Positions 7,647 through 15,981 are shown, numbered from the stretch's first letter. The stretch is DNA of 36,358 bases from Pseudomonadota bacterium (GCA_023427085.1 JAEZBO010000192.1:1-36358), one strand, 5' to 3'. Translations and numbers: made by a program. Notes: a model not told the origin generated them from the letters alone.

Positions 7647-9227
7647 TCAGGCGGGTTGCCGCGGCGCGACCTGCGTGCGATGGCGGCCATTGCGCTTGGC
7701 ATCGTAGAGTGCGGCGTCGGCCTGCTTGAACAGATCGTCGGTACGCGCCGACGTCTCCGGATAATGCGCCAGGCCGATCGACAAGGTGATCGGCTCGCCG
7801 GTCGGGCTGGGTGTCGCGGCCAGCAGATCGTGCAGCCGCTGCGCGGCCGACAAGGCGTCGTGCAGCGAGGTCTGCGGCAGGATCATCACGAACTCTTCGC
7901 CGCCGACCCGGCAGGGCAGGTCGGTATCGCGGCAGCTCTGGCGCATCAGCGTCGCCACGTGCTGCAACACCTTGTCGCCGACGTCGTGCCCATAGGTATC
8001 GTTGACCTTCTTGAAGTGGTCGATGTCCAGCGCCAGCACCGCATAGCTGCCCTGGTCGTTCAGGTAGGCCTGCATCGACGAGCTCAGGCCGCGCCGGTTG
8101 GTCAGGCCCGTCAGTGGATCGGTCGCGCTTTCGCGCCGCAGGTTCTGCAGCGTGTTCTGCACCGCGGCCAGGCCGGCCGCCAACGCGATCTTCAGGTGCG
8201 AGGCTTCGTAATACCAGGACTTCACCAGGCCGATACGTTCGGTCGAGCCACGCTGTTCCATGTCCTGCGCGATGCTGGCCAATTGCCACAATGGCCGCGC
8301 GATCAGCTTGGACATCCACCAGATCGACGCCAGCAGCAACAGCAGCAGCGGCACGGTGTTGCGCGCGATGCTCCAGATCAGCTCGTCCATGCGCGACAGC
8401 GTGCTGGCGGTGGGGCGCTGCGCCACCACGCCCCAGTTGGCGCTGTTGACCCACGCAAAGCCGGCCAGCATGTCGCGACCGTCGGCGTCCCGGGCCTGTT
8501 TTTCGCCTTCGACGCCGCTGGCCGCGGTGTGGGCAATCATGTCGGCGTCCATCGACTGGCCGATGCGCTGCGGGTCGGGGTGGTACAGCACCACGCCGGT
8601 ACGATCGACCACATATAGATGCGAGCCGTCGCGGTAGTAATGCTGGCCCAGCAGCCGATACAGCACGTTGCGCTCGTGCAGGAAGATGCTGCCGACCACG
8701 GCGCCCTGGAACACGTCGTTGTCGTCGAAGATCGGATAGGACAGCGCGACCAGCCAGCGGCCGGTGGCGCCCTTGAACGGCTGGCTGATGTGCGGGCGCT
8801 GGGCGGTCAGCACTTCCTTGGTGTAGGGCGTATTGAGCTCGCGATTGGCCAGCTCGACATTGGGCGGCGATACCGCCAGCACGCGGCTGGACGGGCTCAG
8901 AAACAGCACCGAATCGAAATGCTGGCTTTGTTGCTGCAGCCGGGTGGCCTCGGCGGTCAGCAATGCCACGTCGTCGGTGCGGCCCTGCAGCGACTCGGCG
9001 CTGAAGGCCAGCAGATGCTGCGCGTCGTTGAGCAGGTTGTTGGTGACCGAGGCCAGCTTGGCGGCGTAGACGCGGTTCGATTCGAGCGTGTTGCGCAGCA
9101 GCACCTCGCGCTGCACCAGGTAGCTGGCGTAGAAGCTGTTGGCCAGCGCCAGCAGCACCGACAGCGTGCACAGCCAGAGAATCAGGCGTCGCAGGTCGAT
9201 GCGCAGCAGAGGGAGTCCAGGGGGCAT
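7647..9227 (-). CDS. Membrane diguanylate cyclase with extracytoplasmic Cache sensor
   Basis: 526 aa from ATG 9227; the frame stays open upstream but that extension is basic and low-complexity. Transmembrane helix about 14-36, a periplasmic dCache-like sensor of about 250 residues (LFLSPSSRVLAVSPP, VALSYPIFDDNDVFQGAVVG, VVDRTGVVLYHPDP), second helix about 285-305, a HAMP-like linker, then a GGDEF domain from about 370. The active site is GGEEF at 442-446, preceded by RDTD (Arg433-Asp436), the RxxD inhibitory I-site at the PleD-like spacing, so an active, feedback-inhibited c-di-GMP synthase is expected. The ligand is unknown. There is no EAL domain. Transcribed alone, convergent to the small ORFs at 7109-7589. 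Confidence 0.92.
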   Translation of the reverse strand: MPPGLPLLRIDLRRLILWLCTLSVLLALANSFYASYLVQREVLLRNTLESNRVYAAKLASVTNNLLNDAQHLLAFSAESLQGRTDDVALLTAEATRLQQQSQHFDSVLFLSPSSRVLAVSPPNVELANRELNTPYTKEVLTAQRPHISQPFKGATGRWLVALSYPIFDDNDVFQGAVVGSIFLHERNVLYRLLGQHYYRDGSHLYVVDRTGVVLYHPDPQRIGQSMDADMIAHTAASGVEGEKQARDADGRDMLAGFAWVNSANWGVVAQRPTASTLSRMDELIWSIARNTVPLLLLLLASIWWMSKLIARPLWQLASIAQDMEQRGSTERIGLVKSWYYEASHLKIALAAGLAAVQNTLQNLRRESATDPLTGLTNRRGLSSSMQAYLNDQGSYAVLALDIDHFKKVNDTYGHDVGDKVLQHVATLMRQSCRDTDLPCRVGGEEFVMILPQTSLHDALSAAQRLHDLLAATPSPTGEPITLSIGLAHYPETSARTDDLFKQADAALYDAKRNGRHRTQVAPRQPA

Positions 9228-9348
9228 GTCGCGTCGGGTCCTATGGCGATAGAACGGCGGCTCGGTCGGGCTCGGCCGCGCAAGATTGCGGTCTGGTCGC
9301 GCAGGAGCCGCAGGGCGAGGTTGTTTTTTTGCCAGTGTACCTGGGGGC

Positions 9349-9378
9349 TTATGTCGCCGGGCAAAAAACGTGTATACT
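9349..9378 (+). promoter_or_regulatory. Possible tRNA promoter
   Basis: TATACT at 9373-9378 is the best -10 element in the 270-bp gap before the tRNA; TTATGT at 9349-9354 could be a weak -35 with an 18-bp spacer. It would give a leader of over 100 nt before the mature tRNA. Weak evidence. Confidence 0.3.
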
Positions 9379-9497
9379 CGCTGTCTTCGCTTTTGCGGTT
9401 GTCGTTTTGCCGCCATCGTTTGCAGCCACAGTCGGGTTGCCAGCGGCGGACACAGGCAGGATGACGGGGTTCTTCCAGAGCCCAGCGCAATCCGAGC

Positions 9498-9573
9498 GGG
9501 CTGTTAGCTCAGTTGGTAGAGCAGCGGACTCTTAATCCGTAGGTCGAGTGTTCGAGCCACTCACAGCCCACCA
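9498..9573 (+). tRNA. tRNA-Lys (anticodon CTT)
   Basis: 76 nt cloverleaf: acceptor GGGCTGT (9498-9504) pairs with ACAGCCC (9563-9569); D-arm TAGCTCAGTTGGTAGAGC; anticodon stem GCGGA/TCCGT around loop CTCTTAA, anticodon CTT; T-arm GAGTG-TTCGAGC-CACTC; discriminator A and encoded CCA. It decodes AAG, the lysine codon most used in the histone-like gene of this window. Confidence 0.97.
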
Positions 9574-9600
9574 GAATTCTCTATTAGTACCAAGCGCTTA

Positions 9601-9626
9601 GCCCACCGGAAACGGTGGGCTTTTTG
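9601..9626 (+). terminator. Rho-independent terminator of tRNA-Lys
   Basis: Stem GCCCACCG (9601-9608), GAAA tetraloop, CGGTGGGC (9613-9620), then five T. It lies 28 bp after the tRNA 3' end. Confidence 0.9.
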
Positions 9627-9796
9627 CTTTCCGGGACTGTTGACCGCGTTTTGAGCGCACGACGGTCTTCGTGGTGACGAAGGTCGCAGCCTCGCGACGC
9701 CGTTATCCGGTCATGGAGACCGCCGGTTTCCTGCCGCCAAGAACAAACCGAGCTAATGTGGAACAATGGCAAGCTTCACCAACTAGCGAGATTTCC

Positions 9797-9964
9797 ATGG
9801 GCAACAAAATCGTTACCGAAGCCGATCGCAAGCGCACTCCCCCTCCCGCCGCTCCCAAGGGCGCGACCCTTGCCAGACAAGGCCGCGGCCAACGTGTGAG
9901 CCAGGAGCGTGGCGCGCATACCCACCACAAGAAAAATCCCGGCAAGCGCCCGCACTCGGGTTGA
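9797..9964 (+). CDS. Small basic hypothetical protein
   Basis: 55 aa from ATG 9797 (MGNKIVTEADRKRTPPP). Lys/Arg/His/Pro-rich with HTHHKKNPGKRPHSG at the end, probably largely disordered and possibly nucleic-acid binding; function unknown. It stands alone between the tRNA terminator and the convergent nucleosidase gene. An in-frame longer reading upstream (from 9671) crosses a region that looks like promoter, so the shorter start is preferred. Coding status is likely but not certain. Confidence 0.5.
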   Translation: MGNKIVTEADRKRTPPPAAPKGATLARQGRGQRVSQERGAHTHHKKNPGKRPHSG

Positions 9965-10191
9965 TTGCTGGGGGCAGTTCGCCGCGGATTCGCTCCCGAT
10001 AACGTCCGCGTCGTCACGCTTGGGCGGATCAGGCGACGGGATGGGGCGGGTCCTGCGCCACTGCCCGCGCACGGGTATCGGGCTCTCACGCGACCGGGCT
10101 TCGGGTGGGAGCCTTCGCCGGACCTGGCGATCACGGCATCGTCGACGCGGCACGCAGGATAACCAGCGCGAGAACCCTGTGCTACCACGTA

Positions 10192-10965
10192 TCAACCGGT
10201 GGAATTGTCGATATTCATATGGCCGGCAGCAGGGCAGGCACGTAGCACCCGGCCCGGTATTTCATTGGCGTACACCGCCGCGACGTTGTTGAGAAACGCC
10301 GGAAAGTCGATCGCTGCGCTGTCCTGCGCGGTATCGGAGATGACACGCAGCACCGCCAAGGGAACGTCCATCTCGTGGCAGACCTGCGCGACTGCGGCGC
10401 CTTCCATCTCCACGCATAGCGCATCCGGCAAGTCGGCCTGCAAGGCCTCCGCGGCGGATCGGCTCTGAATGAATTGATCGCCGGTCGCGACCAGCCCATG
10501 GTGCACGGTCGGAACGTGGGGCAGTTTGGTGGCCAGATCGGCGGCCGCGTCCCGCAGAAACTGTTGTGCGTGAATCGACAGCAGTTGGCTCAAACCAGGA
10601 TCTGTCGGAAACCGCGAGCGGCCCAGCAGCGGCACTTCGTGCTTCGGGAACAGCGGGTACGCAGTCAGATCATGCTGAATCAGTTCGGTAGCGACCACGA
10701 CGTCGCCTACGTTCAGTTCGGCCGACAGGCCTCCGGCCAGGCCGACGAACAGGATCCGCTGGGCGCCGAATTCCTGGACCAGCAGCGTGGCGGTGGTGGC
10801 TGCCGCGACCTTGCCGATTCGTGAGCGCACCACTGTGCAAGGCACACCGTCCAGTAAGCCGACGTGAAAATCGCGTTGGGCGATACGCCGAGGCGGTTCG
10901 CTGGGCACCAAGCGGGTGAGCAGGTCGCCCAGCTCTTGGTCCAGCGCCGACAGAATCCCGAACAT
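10192..10965 (-). CDS. mtnN: 5'-methylthioadenosine/S-adenosylhomocysteine nucleosidase
   Basis: 257 aa. Hydrolyses the glycosidic bond of MTA, SAH and 5'-deoxyadenosine in the methionine-salvage/activated-methyl cycle. Family landmarks: N-terminal GILSALDQEL (Glu11), VGLAGGL near 75, GDVVVATELIQHDL at 88-100, GLVATGDQFI at 157-166, VEMEGAA with Glu188, and RVISDTA with catalytic Asp211. A good AAGGAG Shine-Dalgarno precedes ATG 10965; the frame continues upstream but that segment does not resemble the family. Transcribed alone on the minus strand. About 25 residues longer than the E. coli enzyme. Confidence 0.87.
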   Translation of the reverse strand: MFGILSALDQELGDLLTRLVPSEPPRRIAQRDFHVGLLDGVPCTVVRSRIGKVAAATTATLLVQEFGAQRILFVGLAGGLSAELNVGDVVVATELIQHDLTAYPLFPKHEVPLLGRSRFPTDPGLSQLLSIHAQQFLRDAAADLATKLPHVPTVHHGLVATGDQFIQSRSAAEALQADLPDALCVEMEGAAVAQVCHEMDVPLAVLRVISDTAQDSAAIDFPAFLNNVAAVYANEIPGRVLRACPAAGHMNIDNSTG

Positions 10966-11179
10966 GAATAGCTCTCCTTCTTTTTGTGCGTGGCGGCTGA
11001 CGTGATCGCCATGCGCTGGGTGGCCGCTATCGTAGCCTCGAACGTGGTGTATCCGGTGGCTCACCCGGCCAGGAGACTGCCACTGCGACGGAATGGAACA
11101 CTCGGTAAAAGCGCGAGCCGTCCACCGGGGCCTGCGTTAGGCTGATTCATGTCTCTTAACGTATGCGGGAGTCCCCAAT

Positions 11180-12187
11180 ATGGCTATAGATCCCATTTTG
11201 TTGATGGGCGGTACCGGCGCCATCGGCAGCCTCAGCGCACGTGCGATTCGTGCCGTGCATCCCGACGTTCCCTTGTTGATCGGCGGCCGCGACCTCGACA
11301 AGAGCCGCGCCGCGGCCAGCGAACTTGGCAATGCGGAGGGCGTGGTCATCGACCCGCGCGCCGCGGACCTGGGCCTGGGCGACCGGCCGATCGCCGCGGT
11401 GGCGGTGTTCTATTCGGACGAACGCCTGGCTGGTTTGCATTTCGCGCTGGAACGCAGGATCCCGCATTTGGGCATTTCGTCCGGCATCTACGAGATCGCT
11501 CCCGAGGTCGCGGCACATATGTTGCGGCCGGATGCCGCGGCGGTGGTGCTGGGCTACGAGTGGCTGGTAGGCGCCACCACGGTCGCCGCGCTCGAATGCG
11601 CCCAGGACTATTCCCAGGTGCAGGCCATCCGCATCGGCGCGCTGGTCGACGAGCAGGATCAGGGCGGGCCGGCGGTGGCCGAGGATTTCGAGCGGCTGGG
11701 CCGGATGATGCCGGCCGCCTTGACCCGGCGTGACGGCGCCCACATCTGGCGCAGCGACGAGGACGCCAAGGCCAGCTTCCGCGCCATCGACGGCACCGAG
11801 GTCGCAGGCAGCGGCTTTTCTTCCATCGACGTGGCCGGCCTCGCGGCGGCGACCGGCGCCACCGACGTGCAGTTCGATATCGCCACCGCCGTCAGCTCGT
11901 CGCGCCGCCGCGGCGAACCCAAGTCGACCGAGATCATCATCGAGTTGTCGGGCAAGGGCCAGGACGGGCAGCCGCTGCAAAGCCGTCACGCCGTGTTCCA
12001 CCCGGGCGGCGCCGCGCCGCTGACGGCGCTGGGTGTCAGCATGATCCTCGAGCGGCTGGTCGGGCTCGACGGCCAGGCGCCGACGTCGGCCGGGCTGTAT
12101 TTCCCGTTCCAGGTGCTGGACCACGCCGGCTATCTGGCGCGCCTGCAGTCGGACGGTGGCCGCATCATCGCGCTCGAGGACGACTAA
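11180..12187 (+). CDS. NAD(P)-binding Rossmann/saccharopine dehydrogenase-like oxidoreductase
   Basis: 335 aa. The N-terminal Rossmann motif GGTGAIGS (10-17) and a basic GGRD after beta-2 suggest NADP preference. The overall pattern (nucleotide-binding half, then ISSGIYEIAPEV, then an alpha/beta catalytic half) fits the saccharopine dehydrogenase-like superfamily; the substrate is unknown. GGAG lies about 11 bp upstream of the ATG. Its TAA (12185-12187) overlaps the stop of the convergent DUF1963 gene (shared bases 12184-12187). Confidence 0.7.
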   Translation: MAIDPILLMGGTGAIGSLSARAIRAVHPDVPLLIGGRDLDKSRAAASELGNAEGVVIDPRAADLGLGDRPIAAVAVFYSDERLAGLHFALERRIPHLGISSGIYEIAPEVAAHMLRPDAAAVVLGYEWLVGATTVAALECAQDYSQVQAIRIGALVDEQDQGGPAVAEDFERLGRMMPAALTRRDGAHIWRSDEDAKASFRAIDGTEVAGSGFSSIDVAGLAAATGATDVQFDIATAVSSSRRRGEPKSTEIIIELSGKGQDGQPLQSRHAVFHPGGAAPLTALGVSMILERLVGLDGQAPTSAGLYFPFQVLDHAGYLARLQSDGGRIIALEDD

Positions 12188-13464
12188 TCCTGCTCATAGA
12201 TCGCCCACGCCCTGTCGAAGCGCCCGGCCTTCAGGTCGTCTTCATGCAGCAGGAAGTTGATCGCCCCCGGCATGTCTTCGGCCGCGGCCGGGTCTGGCCC
12301 GAACTGGAACAGCAGGTGCCACTTGCCCGCCTCGGTCCAGATTTCCTTGGCTCGCTTGCCACGTGACAGATCGACCTCGCCGGCGTCGATGCCATGGGAC
12401 GCCATCTGCGCGGTCGAGAACATCGTGGCCTGCACCGCGCGCGGCCAGCCGCCGATCTGGTGGCGCTGGCTGTCGGGTTCGCCGGGCCAGCCGACCTGGT
12501 CGAGCAGCCATTCGTCGTAGCGCGTGGTCTGGGCCGGGCTCAACTTGATGGCGCGGCTCTTGAGCAGTTCGATCGGTGCGCTGGTGGTCACCGGGCTGGC
12601 TGCGACGGCCGCCGATGGCACGATGGCCTGGTCGGTGTCCTGCATCCGGGCCAGCGGCGGCGGCGGTGCATGGCGCGCCAGCGTATCGCGCGGCGAGTCG
12701 TCATGGATGACGCGAAAGCTGGGGCGCGATGCGGGATCGAAACCGGGCGGATCGCCCAGCAGGTCGTAGAAAAAATACAGGCGGCCGCTGCGGGGCCAGC
12801 CCTCGTTGTCCGCCACGAGGCCCGGCAGCGCCGCAAGATCGATCTGCGCGAGGAAGGCCAGCGGAAATTCCGAGCGCATCATCTCGATCGATTCGACGGC
12901 GTTGCGATGCGCGGTGGCGGCCTCTTCGGCGGTCGGTGCCGGAATCGGCGCGAAGTCTTCGACGCTGCCCTGCAGCATCGACCGGTACAGCGCCTTGTCC
13001 TCGTCCGAATACTTCTTGCTGGCCTCGAAGCGTTGCCATTCGCGCCGGCCCTCTTCGGCCAGCTTGGCCAGCGCCTGGTTCTGCTTGTCGTGGTCGCGGC
13101 GGCTCTTGACGATGAGCTTTTCGGCCTGCGCGGGGGGCAGCCATGGCGGGGTGACGCCGGCCGTGGCCATGATGATGGCGGTGTGTTCGAGCAATTGCTG
13201 CGCGGCTTCGTCGGCGTCGGGATAGGCAGGCCGGAGCGGCCAGACGAAGTCGGGCGGCACATCCGGCATGCCGCCGATCTTGCTGGCGCCCACGTCTATG
13301 GTTTGGTCGGCCGCGGCCCGGGTGGCCAGCATGACCGCGGGCCGGGCCTGCTCGAGCAACTGCGCGCTGGCCGCATCGGGCAGCTTGATCGAGGCCAGGC
13401 TGGCCTGCAATGCAGCGGGCGAAATCGGCCAGCCGGCCTTGGCGGGGGTGTCCATGCGGGTCAT
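12184..13464 (-). CDS. DUF1963/YwqG-family protein with central insertion
   Basis: 426 aa. YwqG-type motifs are recognisable: SKIGGMPDVPPDFVWP (61-76), FLAQIDLAALPG (204-215), GRLYFFYDLLG, a second half with HQIGGWPRAVQ, WHLLFQFG and a final INFLLHEDDLKAGRFDRAW. The family's function is unknown. Unusually, about 125 residues lie between the first WP motif and FLAQIDL, normally near each other; this insert is charged and helical (SRRDHDKQNQALAKLAEEGR). The start at 13464 (MTRMDTP) or the Met four codons on are both possible. Lies 86 bp downstream of ohr on the same strand. Confidence 0.78.
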   Translation of the reverse strand: MTRMDTPAKAGWPISPAALQASLASIKLPDAASAQLLEQARPAVMLATRAAADQTIDVGASKIGGMPDVPPDFVWPLRPAYPDADEAAQQLLEHTAIIMATAGVTPPWLPPAQAEKLIVKSRRDHDKQNQALAKLAEEGRREWQRFEASKKYSDEDKALYRSMLQGSVEDFAPIPAPTAEEAATAHRNAVESIEMMRSEFPLAFLAQIDLAALPGLVADNEGWPRSGRLYFFYDLLGDPPGFDPASRPSFRVIHDDSPRDTLARHAPPPPLARMQDTDQAIVPSAAVAASPVTTSAPIELLKSRAIKLSPAQTTRYDEWLLDQVGWPGEPDSQRHQIGGWPRAVQATMFSTAQMASHGIDAGEVDLSRGKRAKEIWTEAGKWHLLFQFGPDPAAAEDMPGAINFLLHEDDLKAGRFDRAWAIYEQD

Positions 13465-13550
13465 CGTCCCTGGTTGCGGCGAGCGCGGGTCGCGCCGGTT
13501 ACGTGCCTATCCAGAGAATATCCGCAAACGCGGGCACCCCAACGCCCGCA

Positions 13551-13976
13551 TCACGCAACGATGAGCTTGACGTCGATGTTGCCACGCGTGGCGTTCGAGT
13601 ACGGGCAGACATGGTGGGCCTTGTCGACCAGCTCCTGCACCTGTTCGCGCGGCAGGCCGGGCGCCGAGATGGTCAGCTCGGCCTCGATGCCGAAGCCGCC
13701 GGGGATCTGGCCGATGCCGACCTTGCCGGTGATCTGGGTGTCGGCCGGCAACGCGACCTTGGCTTGGCCGGCGACGAACTTGAGCGCGCCCAGGAAGCAG
13801 GCGCTGTAGCCGGCGGCGAACAGTTGTTCGGGGTTGGTGCCGGGGCCGCCGGCGCCGCCCAGTTCACGCGGCGTCGACAGCTGGACGTCCAGCACCTGGT
13901 CCGACGAGATGGAGCGGCCTTCGCGGCCGCCGGTGGAAGTGGCCTGGGCGGTGTACAGCACTTTTTCGATCGACAT
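13551..13976 (-). CDS. ohr: Organic hydroperoxide resistance peroxidase Ohr
   Basis: 141 aa OsmC/Ohr family thiol peroxidase that reduces organic hydroperoxides (lipoyl-dependent). Redox cysteines Cys60 (AAGYSACFLGALK) and Cys124 (HVCPYSNATRGN), Arg18 and Glu50 match the Ohr active site; KVGIGQIPGGFG is the Ohr rather than OsmC signature. AAGGAA lies 6 bp before the ATG at 13976. It is divergent from an AraC-type regulator (117-bp spacer) instead of next to a MarR-type OhrR. Confidence 0.96.
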   Translation of the reverse strand: MSIEKVLYTAQATSTGGREGRSISSDQVLDVQLSTPRELGGAGGPGTNPEQLFAAGYSACFLGALKFVAGQAKVALPADTQITGKVGIGQIPGGFGIEAELTISAPGLPREQVQELVDKAHHVCPYSNATRGNIDVKLIVA

Positions 13977-14060
13977 GATGATTTCCTTGGTGGTTTGGTC
14001 TGGCGCTGTCGTCAGCGCATGGTTGTCACTGTAGCGGGCTTGGTGATACTTTTGATGGCA

Positions 14061-14079
14061 TAAAGTCCTTAAAACTTTA
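14061..14079. promoter_or_regulatory. Inverted repeat in the ohr/araC divergent region
   Basis: TAAAGT (14061-14066) and ACTTTA (14074-14079) form a 6-bp inverted repeat with a 7-bp AT-rich spacer, 15 bp before the AraC-family start. It may be an operator or part of the overlapping promoters. Weak support. Confidence 0.35.
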
Positions 14080-14093
14080 CCCAGAGTATTTTC

Positions 14094-14918
14094 ATGAGCG
14101 ATCGACTTCAGGCCTTGCTGAGCCAGTACAGCGTCAGCACACAGGTGTTCCACACCGGTGCGCTGTGCGGCGTCAACGACGTGCCGATGCAGAACGAGTC
14201 AGGCCAGTTGCACCTGATCCGCGAGGGCGCGGTGCAGGTCTTTCATGGCGAACAATTGGCCCAGCGCATCGACGAGCCCAGCCTGCTGCTGTATCCCGGG
14301 CCCGTGCCGCATCGTTTCGTGACCGACCCGCAGCGGGGCGCCGACATGGCCTGCGCGCACCTGCGCTTCGAGGATGCAGCGACCCATCCGGTGGCGGCCG
14401 CGCTGCCGGCCCATGTCTGCGTGCCGCTAAGCGTCATCGACGGCGCGGCGCCGGTGCTGGGGCTGCTGTTCGAAGAGGCCTTCGAGCGCCGCTGCGGCCG
14501 GCAGGCCTTGCTCGATCGGCTGTTCGAGGTGGTGTTGATCCAGCTGCTGCGCCACCTGATGGAAAGCGGCGCGGTGCAGGTCGGCATGCTGGCCGGCATG
14601 GCGCATCCGCGGCTGCGCCATGCGGTGGTCGCGATGCACGAGCAGCCTGCGCGCGCCTGGACGCTGGCCGAACTGGCCGCGGTCGCCGGCATGTCGCGCA
14701 GCGTGTTCGCCCAGGCGTTTCGCACGGCGCTGGGCTGCACGCCGGGCAGCTATCTGCAGGCCTGGCGGCTGGGCTTGGCGCGCCAGGCCTTGCGCCGGGG
14801 CCAACCGCTCAAGCTGATCGCGGCCGAGGTCGGCTATGGCAGCGAGGCGGCGCTGTCGCGGGCCTTCAAGGCGCATGGTGGCGTCGGGCCGCGGCAATGG
14901 CGACAGGCGCAGGCCTGA
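14094..14918 (+). CDS. AraC-family transcriptional regulator (cupin-type sensor)
   Basis: 274 aa. Residues about 10-165 form a cupin-like ligand-binding half of the kind found in AraC regulators; the last ~100 residues carry two helix-turn-helix motifs: WTLAELAAVAGMSRSVFAQAFR and LKLIAAEVGYGSEAALSRAFK, ending in the usual GVGPRQWR. Divergent from ohr, so an ohr regulator is a reasonable inference, but such genes often control other neighbours. The Shine-Dalgarno is weak. Confidence 0.88.
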   Translation: MSDRLQALLSQYSVSTQVFHTGALCGVNDVPMQNESGQLHLIREGAVQVFHGEQLAQRIDEPSLLLYPGPVPHRFVTDPQRGADMACAHLRFEDAATHPVAAALPAHVCVPLSVIDGAAPVLGLLFEEAFERRCGRQALLDRLFEVVLIQLLRHLMESGAVQVGMLAGMAHPRLRHAVVAMHEQPARAWTLAELAAVAGMSRSVFAQAFRTALGCTPGSYLQAWRLGLARQALRRGQPLKLIAAEVGYGSEAALSRAFKAHGGVGPRQWRQAQA

Positions 14919-14994
14919 ACGAACCCAGGCGAACCAAGCCTGAGCGAACCCATCGCGAGCGAACAAACCGATACCAAGTCGTATTGCAAAAATG

Positions 14995-15022
14995 TTGCGG
15001 CACCGGCGGGCTCCTTTATGCT
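14995..15022 (+). promoter_or_regulatory. Candidate promoter of the beta-hydroxylase gene
   Basis: TTGCGG (14995-15000), a 16-bp spacer and TATGCT (15017-15022). Transcription from here would start near 15029, downstream of an in-frame ATG at 15018, supporting the ATG at 15063 with its GGAGG (15047-15051). Confidence 0.4.
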
Positions 15023-15062
15023 TGTGCGCAGCATCGAATTTTGCCCGGAGGCTAGCCGCAAG

Positions 15063-15839
15063 ATGGCCGCACCCCTCGAATTGCCTGATCGCAACCAAGT
15101 CCACGGCCCGGTCACCCGGGCGCTGTTCCGATTGTCGGAATTCCTGCAAAAACATATCGCGCGTGCGTCGCTGGTGGGTGACCGGCCGATTTTCGACAAC
15201 GCGGCGTTTCCGTGGATCGGCGAGGTCGAGCAGGCCACCCCGGCGATACAGCAAGAGTTGCAGGAGCTTCTGGAAGACCGCCAGCGGCTGCCGGCCTTCC
15301 ACGAACTGTCGCCCGAGGTCGGCACCATCACCCGCGACGACCAATGGAAGACCTTCGTCTTTCTGGCCTACGGCATGCGTTCGCAGCGCAATATCGATCG
15401 ATGTCCCGCGACCATGCGGGCCCTGGCGTCGATACCGGGCCTGCGAACCGCGTTCTTTTCGATCCTCGAGCCGGGCAAGCGGATTCCGCTGCACCGCGGG
15501 CCGTACAACGGCGTGCTGCGCCTGCACCTGGGCCTGGTGGTGCCCGAACCGCGCGAGCAGTGCTGGATCGAGGTGGGCGGCCAGCGCTACGTCTGGCGCG
15601 AAGGCGAGGCCGTGGTGTTCGACGACCTCTATCCCCATCAGGTGCACAACGATACCGATGGCGTGCGGGTGGTGTTGTTCGTGGACTTCGACCGGCCCTG
15701 CAAGGCGCCGATGCGCTGGGTCAACCAGGCCGTGCTGGCGCTGGCGCCGTATACCGGCGAACTGCGGCGCGGCAAGGCCAATTACGAGGCCTGGGAAAAA
15801 CGCTACTACGGCGATGCGCCGGATCGAGCGGCAAAATAG
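15063..15839 (+). CDS. Aspartyl/asparaginyl beta-hydroxylase-family dioxygenase (LpxO-like)
   Basis: 258 aa Fe(II)/2-oxoglutarate dioxygenase of the AspH/LpxO family. The core has PLHRGPYNGVLRLHLGL (His144 as iron ligand) and DDLYPHQVHNDTDGVRVVLFVDFDRP (His195 as second ligand, Arg202 for 2-oxoglutarate). LpxO members 2-hydroxylate lipid A acyl chains; here there is no obvious N-terminal membrane helix, so the substrate is open. The start at 15063 is chosen because of GGAGG 11 bp upstream and the promoter at 14995-15022. It lies just upstream of a Fur-controlled operon but reads as its own unit. Confidence 0.85.
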   Translation: MAAPLELPDRNQVHGPVTRALFRLSEFLQKHIARASLVGDRPIFDNAAFPWIGEVEQATPAIQQELQELLEDRQRLPAFHELSPEVGTITRDDQWKTFVFLAYGMRSQRNIDRCPATMRALASIPGLRTAFFSILEPGKRIPLHRGPYNGVLRLHLGLVVPEPREQCWIEVGGQRYVWREGEAVVFDDLYPHQVHNDTDGVRVVLFVDFDRPCKAPMRWVNQAVLALAPYTGELRRGKANYEAWEKRYYGDAPDRAAK

Positions 15840-15882
15840 CCACGCTTGGCGCCCGCCGACGAGGTCTGGCGCTAAGCAAGTC

Positions 15883-15911
15883 TTGGCAGGGATACGAATT
15901 CAAATGATAAT
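15883..15911 (+). promoter_or_regulatory. Sigma-70-type promoter of the PepSY iron operon
   Basis: TTGGCA (15883-15888), 17-bp spacer, GATAAT (15906-15911). The -10 lies inside the Fur palindrome at 15900-15924, so Fur binding would block RNA polymerase. Confidence 0.7.
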
Positions 15912-15924
15912 ATTTATCATTTGA
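15900..15924. promoter_or_regulatory. Fur box
   Basis: A perfect 11-3-11 palindrome: left half TCAAATGATAA, spacer TAT, right half TTATCATTTGA. It closely matches the Fur consensus built from GATAAT units and overlaps the -10 of the operon that starts at 15982. Predicts iron-repressed transcription. Confidence 0.9.
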
Positions 15925-15981
15925 TAACAACTCCGCCTATCTGACGTTTTCGGCACCGGCGGAACATAACGAGAGCGTTCC

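Noticed and set aside
9965..10191. Possible gene or RNA between the 55-aa ORF and mtnN
   Set aside because: 227 bp of GC-rich sequence; the open frames lack family features and start signals, and no clear RNA structure was seen.
13530..13549. Hairpin GCGGGC/GCCCGC after ohr as a terminator
   Set aside because: Six-bp stem with 8-nt loop and no T-run on the minus strand; too weak to call.
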